Positions 1 to 12,007 are shown, numbered from the stretch's first letter. The stretch: DNA of 64,000 nt from Isoetes taiwanensis (GCA_021234155.1 JAJEKV010000061.1:1196009-1260008); one strand, 5' to 3'. Made by a program: numbers and translations. Notes: a model not told the origin generated them from the sequence alone.

Positions 1-300
1 TCCTATTTAGCATGTTGCCATGGTGTGAGTTCCTATGGTGCAAGTTCCTATGAGATTGTTTTAGAATTTCCCTAGATTTCAAAAAATTAGTCCAAGGAGC
101 CTCTACATTCCCCAAGATTCTATGTGATGTTACGCGACTTTGCAAGATGCCATCAAGGTTTCCTTGAATATATTCCCATAGATTGACTTAGATTCTCTTA
201 AAATTTATGAGATACCTTTAGGTTTGCCTATATTCTTTTAGATTTTGTAAGATTCCCTTAGATTCTATGAAGGTTCTAAGAATTTGTGCATTAGAGTGTA
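1..300. repeat. AGATTC-type minisatellite-like repeat
   Basis: The stretch is built from variants of a short AGATTCCCTTAGATTC-like unit, and its opening words (cctatggtgcaagttcc) resemble the left end of the segment at 28,180 (cctatggtgcatgttcc). It is therefore probably part of another copy of the segment 3/5 family, lying outside the large insertion. No coding potential is visible. Confidence 0.5.
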
Positions 301-1450
301 GTTATAGTTATTGCATGTTGATGTGGTAGTTACAATTGTTGCATGTCGTTGTTGTTTGCATTAGACGCTTTTTATGGTTCATGGTCATAATGAAGATTGT
401 CTATTGTTTAAAGCAGTATTAGATAGCCTAAAGTGGCTATTCATGGTTGTAAAACTTCTAGCACTATACTCGGAGAACCCAAGGTAATTATTTATGATCC
501 TAGAAATTCGATCATTGAGCAAATAAGTGGATCGCCGCTAGGAGATCTAGTTGTTGTGTAGGGTTTATTATTCGGAATTATATTGTTCTTGTGATGCAAG
601 CTGTAACGATCCAAAGAGATTTATTTTAGATGTGGAAGGCACAAAGGTTGGTGGGTAAATGGCAAAGTTTGGTAAGTTCAAAAATTGTCGATTGAGTTTG
701 ATTAACATATATTTGACAATCATGGAGTTGAGGATGTATCCATTACAATGTAGTTGCAATTAAAAGTAGTTATTATGGCTAGCTATTGCCTAGCTTATTC
801 CTTCCTTGACCATGCACATTGATGTGATACAATTCAATGAAATAGTTGCTTTGCCTCGCATACCGATGCACGTCAGTTACCATATAGGTGCGTTAATGTT
901 GTTTGATTTTAGATAGTACTTGCTGGGGTTCTACGTTGTTGTATAAGGGATACGAAGGCAACATGGTAGTTGTTAGTATTTGTTCCTAGGTCTTCAGAGT
1001 ATGATTGATTCAACTTCATTGGTGTGTAAATACAATGAATACTACCCCTGCAAATGGTAAAAGATAGAAAATAGTAAAAGCTAAAGAATGCCAAAAATTA
1101 AAGACCTTAGAGTGTGATTGATTCAATTCCATTGGCATCTGAGTATAATGAAACATTAGATGCAAAGAACGCATGCACAACTTCAATTATTGAACGTCAA
1201 AGCAATGAGGGGTATTATGGGTTTCATATGAAATTTATCCATGGGATTTGAGCACCATTGGAAACTTGTATTCTTTGTCTAACAATTCCCCTTCATTTAT
1301 GCTACCAACCATCAATACAATTTGTCTTACTTAAGTACAGAGTGGCCAATCCAAAGGTTATACTATTGTACAATGCAAAATGAAGAACAAAGAGGGACCT
1401 TTTTGCAACAGCACAGATCACATCTTTATAACTGTGCCAATCATACACAT
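301..1450. other. non-coding stretch, no gene recognised
   Basis: AT-rich sequence with short ORFs only. A phrase of the form agwgtatgattgattcaa..cattgg occurs twice, near 995 and 1,110. I see no domain, RNA gene or transposon terminus. Confidence 0.4.
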
Positions 1451-1599
1451 TTCATTTCACCAAAAAGGCTGTGCCAATCATATGCCAGTAAAGAAGATTG
1501 TGCAAATTATATATTTGTGCAAAATAGACTGTGCAAGCAGCTTCATATTCATGTTCAGCATCATCCAAGATTGATTCAGTGAGATAAAAAAAAAAAAAA

Positions 1600-1892
1600 A
1601 GGGTCGTATGTATGCATTTGTCACGGGCCTTGGTGCGGCTTCCTAGCATGAAGCGAAGCTTTTTTTCACGCAATTTTGCGACCGCCACTCGATTGAACCA
1701 TTTCCTGTTAATCGCAACACATAAAATAACCCGGGAATGAAAACCGCCGATTTCACAGGTGATGGAGAAGACAGTCATAGGATTGCAGGTATTTACGTGG
1801 GGGTATGCCTCATCTGCGCTCTTCAAAATGAAATCGTGAATGAACCACTTCGCATACAATATGGTGTAAATACCACAATCTGAGCCGTTGTC
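1600..1892 (-). pseudogene. Ulp1/SENP-like cysteine protease, C-terminal part with catalytic Cys
   Basis: This is the 3' part of the gene whose 5' part lies at 36,250-38,519. The minus strand reads QQDNGSDCGIYTILYAKWF. That is the Ulp1 (peptidase C48) active-site block: oxyanion-hole Gln followed by the DCG that carries the nucleophilic Cys. A C-terminal helix-like stretch with WFNRVAVAKLREKKLRFML follows. The reading frame stays open to about 1,580, where a poly-A run (plus strand, 1,586-1,602) begins. The family removes SUMO from proteins, usually in the nucleus. The gene is cut by the 34-kb insertion starting at 1,901. Just upstream of the DCG the frame runs into transposon terminus (RIEPIPA), so the first residues of the apparent ORF are not protease. 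It could be a host gene or a transposon-borne Ulp1. Confidence 0.8.
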
Positions 1893-1900
1893 CTGTTGTG
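1893..1900. repeat. 8-bp target-site duplication, left copy
   Basis: CTGTTGTG directly abuts the left terminal inverted repeat and is repeated exactly at 36,242-36,249. An 8-bp duplication is diagnostic of hAT transposons. Confidence 0.9.
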
Positions 1901-1919
1901 CAGGGATAGGTTCTATACG
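1901..1919 (+). repeat. left terminal inverted repeat of hAT element
   Basis: CAGGGATAGGTTCTATACG matches the reverse complement of 36,223-36,241 at 18 of 19 positions. ACGTATA/TACGTATT words follow as subterminal repeats. Confidence 0.9.
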
Positions 1920-2213
1920 TACAAAATTAAAATTCCTGACGTATAAAGTCAAAAAATACGTATTTTTTAATAAAATACGTATTTAACGTATAAAAACCTC
2001 GCCGGCCGGAAAAAATTTCGGCAGACGCGAAAAGCTTACCGAAAGCGTCACGTGAAATTTTTTCAGCGTCACGAAGATAAAAACCGCGTCTGACGAAATT
2101 TTTTTTTTTTTGAGGGGAGGGCGTGGCGAAACCTTCATTTAAGCGTCTGTGAAAAAACTTTCAGCGTCTCGCTTAAGCGAAAGGTTTCGTCTGCGAAAAT
2201 TTGAATTTAAAAA

Positions 2214-2220
2214 ATATATA

Positions 2221-2251
<31 letters not shown>
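2214..2251. repeat. (TA)n tract 1
   Basis: This near-pure TA tract separates the left hAT arm from the first Helitron-like segment. Confidence 0.95.
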
Positions 2252-2263
2252 CAAGTTTTTGTA
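2250..2263 (-). other. terminal palindrome of segment 1
   Basis: TACAAGTTTTTGTA can fold as a TACAA/TTGTA stem. In the helicase orientation (minus) it is at the 3' end, where Helitrons carry a terminal hairpin. Confidence 0.7.
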
Positions 2264-2480
2264 CTATCAATGGGTTATCTGCTATGGTTTATGAACATAT
2301 GGGAGTAAGATCCAAGCTCCAACATCATAATCTAAGTTGTTATCCCGATTGGCAATAGCTATTATCCATTATAATGGATTGTTACAATGAAGATGAAATA
2401 AAATGAAGATGCACCCTTTGGTAGAACCTCCAACCAAATCACTAATTAATCCTCGACCAAAGACGCCATCAATGCCTCAA

Positions 2481-2837
2481 TCAAACCCTGCAAAAAATAC
2501 AAAAGGAGAGATGTCTTAGCTTGGTATCATAACACACTTTGAATTTATGTGCCTTACACTCATGAAGCACTAGAACCATACAAATGTTTGAAATGTTATC
2601 TTGCAAGATAACTACACAGCAATTGTGAAAGCTTAGACTCATGATTTCCTTCCCATAAGAAGGCTTCGTTGGTGGTATGAACAAATCAGGCCAATCTTTT
2701 GGCAAAGACCTTAAAGCGATGCTTGACAATAATCTAAAAAACTTCAAACAAAAGCAAATGCCCACAAAATATATACTGCATCTATAAAAAACTAAGAGAA
2801 CTTGATGAGCTGAGAATTTCAACAGAAATAATTTCAT
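2481..2837 (-). pseudogene. unrecognised captured coding fragment
   Basis: The minus-strand ORF contains a plausible exon (RSLPKDWPDLFIPPTKPSYG) embedded in lower-complexity translation. A few residues recall HEAT-repeat transport receptors (importin/exportin type), but this is not enough for a call. It lies in the 3' half of segment 1, on the same strand as the other captured fragments. Confidence 0.25.
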
Positions 2838-2999
2838 GAGGGGATTTCTAGAGACGGTCCTCTAAGCTCAACCATAGCTCCACCATGCAAAAAAAGAAAA
2901 ATCGCTTAAAGCAACAGAGCAGAGCAATAAAGCAAAGCTGAAAAGAAGAAATAATCTAGTGGAGCTTACCGGGCTAATCATGAATCTTCAAAGATGTGG

Positions 3000-4290
3000 G
3001 CTTACTCTGTCGAAAACATGCATAGGCAAATCATCCCCTTAGTAAGGGCAAGCTAACAACATTCAAAGATTTAAGCAAAGATCTTCGCAATTGCTAGCAT
3101 TGGCATACAAAAATGCTTCCGCATCTTAGCTTCTCTAATAACGGAAAAGGGGAGTTGGTCGCAAGGCAGGGAATATCAACTACAGTACTGGCAGAAACAA
3201 CTACACGATGCAGAAATAAGAAATCGCATAGATCTATTCAAATTTTATGCACAAATTCTGAGAAAATATGCAGGAAGCTTAACAAAGCTAAAATGATCGT
3301 GTAAATGAGTAGCTTGAAAGAAAGAAGATTGGGTTTTTGCAGTCCGCGAATGTGTCCTGCCCATCTTCGCCTTCTCTGCATAAATAAAAAACCAAGTAAA
3401 TTTGAGTTTTCTGCCAATTTTTCGCCACACTCTTCCAACAATGAGGGACGTTTGGCTTATGTTGAATAAAACAATCACAATACCTCCTTTCCAAATCAGG
3501 TGACAACGGATTCATATCAAATATAATATACTTTCTCGCTTAACTCGAGGAAATGAAATTTCAAAATTTTCTATTGCATAGCATTACACGAATTCATAGC
3601 TCAAGCACGCCAATTTAATAACTAGAGTATCATAGATAACTAGAGTATCATAGGTATCCCATAATCTAGCAAGACAAAATGTGTTTGCCCATGCCCGCTA
3701 TTAGAATGCCTGATTAAGCTTTCATTCCAGGTGGCTACTTGTATTGCAGAACCAAGACTTAGAACATCAACTCCATCAATATATGTACTCCAATTGGCAA
3801 GCAATTATGCCATACCTGCACATATTACAACTTCCTTATTAAATATTGTCAGGATGTAAAAAAATCATCAACTAAAAACACACCATTTCAAGATACAACC
3901 ATCTCCGCAACTTCCCACTATTAAACCATGATTACAAAAGATTGTGACTGTCTCAACTGCACAAAACAATGGTTCATGTGCATCGGCAATGATGTATCAT
4001 TGGTTTTTAACATTATCAGAATACTTACCTTATCTGAAGGAGTAACCGGCCAAATATGCGTATGCAAAGAAACAACTTATCTATAATTCTTGGCACTCTT
4101 AATACATTAAAGGCCTTCCTTGTGACAACAACCTCCACTGCATCTGATTTAAGAGCATATCCATGTTCTGAAAGAAATTCCACAGTGGCCATGTCATAAC
4201 TCATTATCGACCACTCTATGTTGTCATTACCGTATTCATCAAATCAAGTGTCTGACAGTTGCAGCTTCAAATTTAAGCACGAGGAAAGTA
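3000..4290. other. non-coding interior of segment 1
   Basis: AT-rich sequence with short open frames near 3,240-3,515 (minus) that contain no recognisable domain. It probably represents introns or flanks of captured genes. Confidence 0.3.
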
Positions 4291-4631
4291 GATGTAATAG
4301 AATATGGAAGAACAACAGAGTATAGGAGACTTACTAACAATCTCTATATGTTGTAGAGTTGCTCCAAATTTGTGGACAGATAACTTCTCAATCAGAACAA
4401 TCATTGTCACTTCAAAATAAAAAACTCAAAAATCAAGATAAAAGCTTTACCACATATAACCTGCTAGTACTTGCTGATGGAAAGAGATAATCAAAGATGG
4501 ATGCAGATTTCCCTACGCATCATAGTCTGGCAGAGTTTCGCCATCACCACCAATACAAAGACACAAAGAAATCCAAAAAAATGAAGGCTATTAACAATAG
4601 GAGATTTTGCGTTCTTGTCATCACGATCAGT

Positions 4632-4880
4632 TCAAGGTGTGAGATCCCGTTGGGTTATATTGCACTCTGGAAACTTTTCTTGCTTAAAAGTAACTCCACA
4701 CTTAGTTTGGGATTCTGTATTCTTATTTACCACATCGGCAGAAACTCCCTGTCTTTCAAGAATCTCTTCTACAACTCGTGTCTTGTCCGACCCGAGAGAA
4801 AAGCCAAGATAGAAAGACAATCCACAGATGAGTGCTGCCGTCAAAAGAAGAGGCAAGATCTTGTAAATCTTCTCCTTCAT
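4632..4880 (-). pseudogene. N-terminal exon of a PMT-type putative methyltransferase (fragment)
   Basis: The minus-strand ORF starts MKEKIYKILPLLLTAALICG. It has one hydrophobic membrane segment at residues 5-29, an acidic stem, then a Cys-containing block ending ECNITQRDLTP. At that point a TGA replaces the Cys codon expected in the family's TPCTD block, and TD follows in frame. Plant PMT proteins (Methyltransf_29, Golgi pectin-related putative methyltransferases) have this type II topology and a TPC-D block after the stem. Only the N-terminus is present, followed by sequence that could be a splice donor, so it is a captured fragment and not a functional gene. The membrane segment is clear. 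The family call is moderately sure. Confidence 0.45.
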
Positions 4881-5059
4881 TTTTCTTGCACACTTTGTGG
4901 CCGCTGAAGAACAGCATCACAGTTGTTTAATGTACAGAAAGATATCAAAATTATTTACCAGATTAAATGAAGTTAATGATACATCAATGCCTAAGGTAAG
5001 AAACTCACCTGGACTTTAGAAGGCATGCACAAATACCTGCACAGGCATGATCTACCCGA

Positions 5060-5610
5060 TTTCCCAGTGCATTTAGCCTATACATGGTCTCAAGAGCTAC
5101 ATAAGACATACCAAAGGACGTCTTCTTTCCAGCGTTCACAAGTACAGCATCATCGGCATAGTTGTCTGGCATAGAAATCACTTCTATAGCATTCATGAAC
5201 GCAAACGAACCAGTTGCGGGCAAGAATGTAATGTAGAGAGGAGAAGAGGCCACATTAAAATTATACGCGGTGAGGAGAGTATAGCCGTTGGCCACGACCG
5301 AGAAGACGGAACTGGAAAATTTATACTTGAATGGATAAAAGTAAAGGCGTACCCAATGTCGACCTGTTGAGACTGGAAATTTATAGGAGGACTTGGATGT
5401 CAAGAATCTGGCACTGAGTAGGAGCGAATTAGAAACTTGGTTGTCGCTGATTGTAGATCCCAGAATCCCAGATGTTGTATAGGAAGTTACATCCTCCCCT
5501 GTAAATTCACGACCGTATGGATCTGTGGTGTCGCCACTATTTCCACAGTCGATCAGAAAGCTATCTGAAGCAGACTCTCCGAACCCAAGATATAAACAGC
5601 CCTACCTATA
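5060..5610 (-). pseudogene. malectin-like domain of a CrRLK1L receptor kinase (fragment)
   Basis: The minus strand encodes, in one frame, SFLIDCGNSGDTTDPYGREF, then YKFPVSTGRHWVRLYFYPF, then FSVVANGYTLL, then SFAFMNAIEVISMPDN, then ALETMYRLN. These are the successive signature blocks of the first malectin-like domain of the FERONIA/THESEUS/HERCULES group, which senses cell-wall carbohydrate or RALF peptides at the plasma membrane. The second malectin domain, membrane span and kinase are absent. Translation after MYRLN leaves the family pattern. The ORF start at 5,403 is internal, because homology continues upstream to about 5,600. A deleted copy of the same capture lies at 20,247-20,700 in segment 4. 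Confidence 0.8.
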
Positions 5611-6595
5611 AACAGCCCTACCTTTCCTTAATGACCGCTATTACGGTAAAGGGTTGCAGAACAACGCCGGAATCATGCATTGTGATATCAAGGTAGCCGA
5701 ACAAATCCTCTGTTTTCAACTGCATCATTCTGCAATAAAGAGGCACAAAGTTAGAGTAATGCCACAAATTATAGGTAAATCAAAGAATCTTTGCCTGAGC
5801 TGCAAATGCAAACTTTGCATGAAAGAAAATGGTAGCTGTAGCTTCAAAATGATCGGTGAGGTCCTTATCTGCGATTCTTGACATGATTGAAAGCTCAAAG
5901 CTGGAGTTCTTGAGGATTTGCCTCAAAGCGGAATACAGCGATCCATCTGCATTATTTATAAGATTTGCAAAGATCGTTGGAAGCTTAATTAAATCTAAAT
6001 TATCATGTGCCTTGGAGTTCTCAGACAGTAATGAAGGCCGAGATCCTTTTCAAAATATCTGCAGAACCTGTAAAGATCTATAGCCTCAGTGCTAAAAACA
6101 GGGGAAAATTATCAGGTCAGGAGGAATTTTGCCCTAAAAGCTCAGACACGTGCATTTTGGCGCCGAAATAAAAGCCGGATATGCATGACCAACAACGGAC
6201 TTGCCAAAACCATTTCTTGTAAAAATTTTGTTTAGTTTTTTACCCATTACAGCTGGAAGGGAAAGGATCATTGAACTCTGATGCAAACACCGATCTTAAA
6301 CCGCTGAAGAAGATAAAGATCAACCAAGCCGAAATGTAGAAAATGCAATGATCCAACTGAATCGATCGAAACCTGGAATACCATAAAGTCAGACCTGGGG
6401 CAAGATTTAGCATAAGAAATTAAAGCTCAAGGCTGGATTCAAATGCGAACCGTCACATTCGGCGAATCCGGCAGCGCAGAGGGCTGCCAACGCCCAATTC
6501 ATCAGCAAGCTTTGCCTCTCAGCAAGCTCTGCCTCATGTGCCACCTCATCAGTTGGCATTAATTATGACATTTAATATTGGCGATTAAATCTAAG

Positions 6596-6720
6596 CCATT
6601 GATCTAGCACATTCTAGGGCCTAGATCAAAAGCCCCAAATGAAGGGGTTATTTGAGGTGGCTTATTTGGGGGCTTAATGTGGGCCGTCCAGATCTGAGAT
6701 GGACGGCCGGGATTCAATGA
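6596..6720 (-). repeat. 5'-subterminal module of segment 1
   Basis: It contains AAAAGCCCCAAATGAAGGGG, able to fold as a GCCCC/GGGG stem, and two GGACGGCC words. Related modules occur at 27,600-27,990 and 35,460-35,830, and more loosely at 17,690-18,040. In the helicase orientation these are the 5' ends. Confidence 0.6.
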
Positions 6721-6735
6721 TCTACATTCAATATA

Positions 6736-6910
<175 letters not shown>

Positions 6911-6917
6911 GTAAACA

Positions 6918-7041
6918 CGGCCGGGAGTCACCCCCAAGGTGAACCCGGAGTCGAACCTGGCGGTATGGCGCGCCATTGTAGAGGGAGCATCGATCTCTAG
7001 GGGATCGGTGCTCCATCTACATCCCGGGCATGAGATGGAGG

Positions 7042-7075
<34 letters not shown>
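6918..7075 (-). other. GC-rich 3' terminal region with poly-T
   Basis: It lies between the helicase stop codon and TA tract 2. It contains TCACC..GGTGA and GCATCGATC..GGATCGGTGC stems, plus a 28-nt T run at 7,047-7,074. On the minus strand GGTTCGACTCC at 6,947-6,957 fits a pol III B box, but no good A box precedes it. I read it as the terminal structure of segment 2 and keep a tRNA-derived origin as an alternative. Confidence 0.35.
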
Positions 7076-7088
7076 GTACGCACCTTCT

Positions 7089-8830
7089 TTATGGAAGCAG
7101 TTCCTTGTAGACGACGTTTGTTGTGGTCTTGCTGGTGTTGGACTCGTCGAGAAGGATGAGCACGTCTTCTTTCTTTCGTATGCGTGTGAGCGCCGTGTAT
7201 AGTTGTCCGTGTGTGAAGACTTCAGTGCGCAGGTCGAGGACTATTTTGTCGAGGGTGAGTCCTAGGCAGTTGTGGAACGTTGTTGAATACGCGGGTCGCA
7301 GTGGTAGTTGTCGTCTGTGGATTGTCCAGGGCCAGTTGTCCGGCTGGTAGAAGAAGTCGATTCGGGAAATGGGGTGTACGTTGCCCACGTGCTGTGGTTG
7401 CCCCGTTAGAACTTTCACGGTCACGAACTTGGCATGCATTGAGCATACTATGACTCTGGCGTTTTTCACGAGTCCCCTGTCTTTGTCCAGTGTCTTTGTG
7501 ATGTGGCATATAGTGTTGGGCTTCAGCTGGAGTTCGTGTTGTGGAAGCGCTGGGTGTTTGTAGCCGTTGAGGAAGTCTGTCGTTGCCATTGGATGGTCCT
7601 CGATGGTCTGGTCGTTTTCTGTGAGTCTGTCGACGCTAAAGTAGCTTCTGTGGTTTGCCGAGATCATTCGTATGATTTCGATGTTGAAGTCATCGACGGG
7701 GATGTTTTTCGGAGATAAGAATGCTCTCTTCTCACATATCGCAGGTGTTAGTAGTATGTATGTGTTATATAAGAAGCTGATGGCGTCCTCTATCTTGGTT
7801 GTTGTTTTGAATAGTGTTAGTGGAATGTTATTGAGTAGACGACCCTCTCCAATGTCATTGACGAATTGTACGAGGTCTGGATCAGCTGCGTTTCTTACTG
7901 GTTCGTTGAGCTCTAGGATTTCGAAGTGGTTCCATAGGTGGGAAGAGATGATGGATGCGTTTATCGTTGCTGTTTTTCCTCCTCGTTTGACGACGGGGGC
8001 GATTTGTCTAAAATCACCGCTATAAGCAGCTTTCCTCCGAATGGTCTAGCTATGCCTGTTATATTCTGTAGGAGGATGTCAACTGCCTCTATGACTGCTC
8101 TGTTTGCCATGGGGAACTCGTCCCATATAATTGCTGATGCGGTGCTGATCAATAGGGCCCTTGGGGAATGTGGATCAAGTAGCGAATGAATTCCGATATT
8201 GTTGTCGATGATAGGTATTTGAAAGAGGGAGTGTGCAGTTCTGCCGGCGGGGTATTGCAGTGATGCTAATGCCGTAGTGGCGCATGGTAGGATTATTTGG
8301 TTGAGTCCTCGTATGTAAAGACAGATGGCATTTAGTACATATGTTTTTCCGGTTCCAGCTTTTCCATACACGAAGATTGGGGCTGGGGAGGAGTTGTTGT
8401 TGATAAGTTTGCATATGTATGTGTAGACTGAGGTCTGGTTTTGATTCATGGTCTCTGACATGGTTGAGCTCTTTATAAGATACTCTTCGTGATCGGGGAA
8501 TTTGCTGAGCTCATTCTGTACTTCTCTGCATGGGGCGCTGTGCGTAGATAGACCGAAAGCTTCAACATTGGTTCCGTGCTGGATTAGGATATTGTTAATG
8601 GCGAGGAGACTTTCATTGATGGCAGCTGATTGGTTTTCTGGGTATTGTTGTAGGAAGTCGGCTATCATATGGTTTTGGAATGTTTCCCACAATTGGAGTG
8701 CCGGTCCAGAATCTAATATTAGCAGCGTGAATAGGAATCGTAGTTGTGATGGGGTCTGCAAGCATGAGATTGCCTCTTGCATTGTTGTTATGGCTTCGGT
8801 TGCTGGTGCAATTAATCCCATGGCCTGGGC
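7089..8830 (-). pseudogene. Helitron PIF1-like helicase domain (segment 2)
   Basis: This is the C-terminal half of the Rep-helicase. Reading from 8,821 leftwards, a region preceding the helicase is followed by Walker A YGKAGTGKT (about 8,340-8,372) and then Walker B IIWDEFPMANR. At about 8,020 a small indel breaks the frame just before GDFRQIAPVV. The new frame then stays open from about 8,020 to the stop at 7,089, through the motif VKNARVIVCS and the terminal [23 protein letters not shown]1 helicases unwind DNA, and in Helitrons the domain drives strand displacement during rolling-circle transposition. Apart from the single frameshift this half is nearly complete, which suggests fairly recent decay. 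Confidence 0.85.
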
Positions 8831-9113
8831 CGTTTCTTGATATGTTTAAATCTTGTTTCGTCGTGAATTTTGAGTTCATCCCAAGATCGTGCGGCTTTGT
8901 GGAGTAGGATCAGTCTAAGGTAAAAGGGTTCTCCAACCTTTGGAAGCAGTAGTCGTATTCTGCAGATTAATTGTCCTCTTGTTCTTTCGTGGATGATGTT
9001 TTGAGTTGTGCCTGCAATTTTCTGCTCTAGATGGTCAGTGGGCTTGAGGACAATCGGTCACGTATGTAGTGGCGGTTATCTTGTTCATTGTACTTTCGAT
9101 GTAGGTAATAGAG
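8831..9113 (-). pseudogene. frameshifted Rep-helicase linker (segment 2)
   Basis: In alternating frames the minus strand matches the linker of the segment 4 protein: DRYFLRPLAPKFDSITYIES near 9,100 and a TYQETAQAMGLI block near 8,840. Several stops and frame changes lie between, so this is the most decayed part of the gene. Confidence 0.6.
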
Positions 9114-10217
9114 TCAAACTTGGGAGCAAGAGGGCGCAGGAAATACCTGTCTAATAGCGAAATTCCAGTGTCTATGGACGTGCTTCTGAAACAACTTCTG
9201 TTGTGCCCTTCTAAATCTGGGGAGGCACTTTACGGAGGGGTGCTTTTCAGTCATGTGATAGGACATGATTCTCCATGTGGCTTCCATGGATGATAGATAT
9301 CGTGCAGAAATATAATCTTGGATTTCGTTTCTTGTGTGATTCTGGTCACTTGTACTTATTGTGGCAGGTGGGTTCGAGATGCTTGTGTTCGGCGTATGCT
9401 TTGCACGTTCAATGTGAAAACGAGTCGTATCGAAGCCTTTGTATATGTAGCCGTAAAGGTATGCGAATATATGTACAGTCGATGCGACATCGACGTAGAC
9501 ATGGCAATCCATTTCTCTTAATAGAAATGGGATGTGCGGGATGACGTTCACGTCTGCCTCCGTTCGACGTCTGTACTGTACGTATCCTTTTTCGTCGATG
9601 TATGTCGTTGGGTTCAATGGTTTTGGGTAGTTGTAGCAACATTTGTTATTTTCCTTGAGGCAACGTTTCGTGTGCTTGTGAATCATGTATTTTTCAACTA
9701 GTGTTCTGAGTGTGGGGTCCTCTGGTAGTTCAGCAGATATTAGATTATCAATCATGTCTATCGGGATCTCATGCTCTGTCTTTACAACTATGTGTCCATG
9801 GGGTAGTCCACGCTTTTGGAACTCGATGACGTGCATCATATAAGATATGGGTCCGAGATATTTTCGGATGATGCCCTTTGCATGTTGGACTCTTTCATGA
9901 CATGCTCGGACAACAACAGTAGGGTTGTCAGATGCGTTTTGGCCGGGGTGTAGTTTATGTTTTATTTCTGGCCAGGTTGGATTGGTTGTGATGGTTATGA
10001 AGAAGCTTGGTCTTCCCTTGACCCTTGCGAGCGCAAGGGCGTCTGCCACTTGGACGGCACACCATTGTCTGGAGCCCAGGAAGGATGCTGGCAGAGTCTT
10101 ACAACGCGAATTGTCGTCCTCATCATCGATGAAGTCATCTTCATGTTGTGTTAGGTTTCGCCGATAGCCCTCAGTTGCGATGTAGTTGAGTCGCTCTTCC
10201 TCGACTCTAGAATACAT
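9114..10217 (-). pseudogene. Helitron Rep (HUH endonuclease) domain (segment 2)
   Basis: This long minus-strand ORF carries GRPSFFITITTNPTWPEI, the HUH motif in LPHGHIVVKT (two His, metal binding, about 9,788-9,820), and DYISARY with two candidate catalytic tyrosines (about 9,293-9,315). These are the hallmarks of the Helitron replication initiator, which nicks and rejoins single strands. The frame breaks near the end (after FRRAQQKLFQKHVHRHWNF) and the protein continues in another frame. The ORF's first Met is internal to the family domain, and upstream sequence at 10,386-11,141 belongs to the same protein. Confidence 0.85.
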
Positions 10218-10385
10218 GTCAACGAGGTATTTTCGCCGCCTACCGATGCCTAGTTGTGGCGAGGCTCGTGAAGTAGTCTAGTTCGATACCGGTCTATTTG
10301 GGACATCTTTTGGTCATTATGCGGATGCCATCCTAGTGTAAGGTGTGGGAAGAATAATGGGTATTGAAGCGGTTCATATGTGGGA

Positions 10386-11290
10386 TCAAGTATACCGGGA
10401 ATCTTTTGGATTATGGTCGTGTTGTGTCCAGATCATTGCAGTTCTAGGTTTTATAGTGATGCTATTGTTAGCGTGGACAATAGCAGCTATTTCATCTGAT
10501 GTGGATGGGTCTGCGAGCATAAGTCTCGTGGGTGTAGGATGTAGTTCTTTTATTGTTTTCAATTCTCTAACATATGGATTGATGGCATTCAAGGCTGTAG
10601 CAACTTGCATAATCCACGTGGACGGCAGATGCATCTTAGCAGCAATGGTATATCTCATTGAGTTGTCATATACGTACCAGTGAAGGGTGCTTGTAGGCAT
10701 GCCTGCAGATAGGAGCCGATGGTACGTACGACCCATAATGGCAACAGATGACGGCATTTTAAGATCCATGAAATCACCCTCTACACCGAGAGCAGTGAAA
10801 CAAAATAAATTATTTATGATGCGCGAATTGTCGGAAAACTCATGGATCGAGTAAAGTTCCTCTAGGGTTCGTGGTAGAGGTTCAAGGGATGGGAGTAGAC
10901 GGTGACCATTGTTGCAACAGAATGACATGTTCTCAGAGTTGAGCAGGTCAATCTGGCATATGCTGCATTTTTTTGTCCATTTCAATGGTTTATGTCCTTC
11001 AGGTTTCATATCTTGTTGCATCATGCGAATTTGCTTTTGCCAATGCTGACTTGCAGCATTGCAAATCGATGTGTTGACATCAACAGTTATTGCATCTCGG
11101 TCATTTTGTTCCATGGAGGCCATATTCGATATGGCCTCCATGGAATGCGATTCTCCATCTTTGTGTATCTTACAATCTTCAGAGGCAGCGAGTTGCTTCA
11201 GTTTCTTTCTTGCTCTATATTCTTGATAATACTTTCGACGACTAAGAATCTTGTTTATCTCATTGCTGGGAAGTCCTTCTAACGTAGCCG
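10386..11290 (-). pseudogene. Helitron N-terminal zinc-finger / Helitron_like_N domain (segment 2)
   Basis: The minus strand reads a Cys-rich block (CSICQ..FCCNNGHRLLPSL), then LFCFTALGVEG, APSSVAIMGRTYH-type residues (PSSVAIMGRTYHRLL), HWYVYDNSMRY and AAIVHANNSI. The order is the same as in the segment 4 protein. Upstream of the Met at 11,141 the same frame continues with the basic stretch NKILSRRKYYQEYRARKKLK to about 11,290, then meets an AG acceptor-like site. A frameshift or stop near 10,370 separates it from the Rep ORF. Confidence 0.8.
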
Positions 11291-11551
11291 CAGATAGCCT
11301 AATAAAGGTGGGATTAAAAAGGTATCAATCAAATGTAGTAACCTTGACTACATATGATTTGCACATCTATGGCTCGCCTTATAATAATAGGTTTTCAAGG
11401 TCAAAATTGGACAGGCATTACTAAATACTATAGTGTAGGAAAAAAATAAATCTAAATATCAATTTGCTAGGAAATCAGCGTACGGGGCTATTTTAACTAA
11501 ATATAATTAACTAGTGCTATAGATTTATAATTGTATAGCATTTCTACTCAC

Positions 11552-11634
11552 CTCGGGCGGCCTCTTTTTTTTGTTTTTGGTGATTCTGGTATATCTTCAT
11601 TTCGTATAATAGGATTGCTTAGTGTTTGAATGCT
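11552..11634 (-). pseudogene. AT-hook exon 1 of segment 2 Rep-helicase
   Basis: The minus strand reads LSNPIIRNEDIPESPKTKKR then GRPR and ends at a GTGAG donor (11,551-11,550). KKRGRPR is a canonical AT-hook, which binds the minor groove of AT-rich DNA. The exon and its flanking intron sequence are duplicated about 310 bp to the right. Confidence 0.6.
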
Positions 11635-11867
11635 GTCAATAAACCATAAAAAAATATACAGTCTGTTAGAAACGTTTTAATTTATCATGCCTTGATGATA
11701 GTAATAGGTTTTCAAGATTAAAATTGATTAGGCATATTAGGCATCATAGTGTGTGAAAAAAACAAATGTAAATCTCATTTTGGTGAAAAATGAATGTATG
11801 GAATTATTTTAACTAAATATAATTAACTAGTATTATAGATCTATGATTGTATAACATTTGTACTCAC

Positions 11868-11952
11868 CTCGCAGAACCTCTTGTTTCCGTCCTTGATGAT
11901 TTTGGTAAATCTTCATTTTGTATAATAGGATTTCTTAGTGTCTGAATGCTGT
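11868..11952 (-). pseudogene. degenerate duplicate of the AT-hook exon
   Basis: This is a tandem copy of the previous exon (TLRNPIIQNEDLPKSSRTE then TRGSAR) with the same GTGAG donor. Two substitutions destroy the RGRP core. Surrounding intron DNA (11,690-12,010) is also duplicated from 11,385-11,690. Confidence 0.55.
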
Positions 11953-12007
11953 TGATAAACCATAAAAAAAATATATATATACAATTTGTTAGAGATATTT
12001 TATTTTA

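Noticed and set aside
1450-1600. C-terminal extension of the protease ORF to 1,452
   Set aside because: Beyond about 1,600 the frame passes through a poly-T/A run and low-complexity residues, so I end the gene before it.
6918-7075. tRNA-derived SINE on the minus strand
   Set aside because: A B-box match exists at 6,947-6,957, but the A box is poor and the A/T tail lies on the wrong side.
7123-7718. Plus-strand open frames over the segment 2 helicase
   Set aside because: They lie antisense to clear PIF1 motifs and show no domain, so they are shadow frames.
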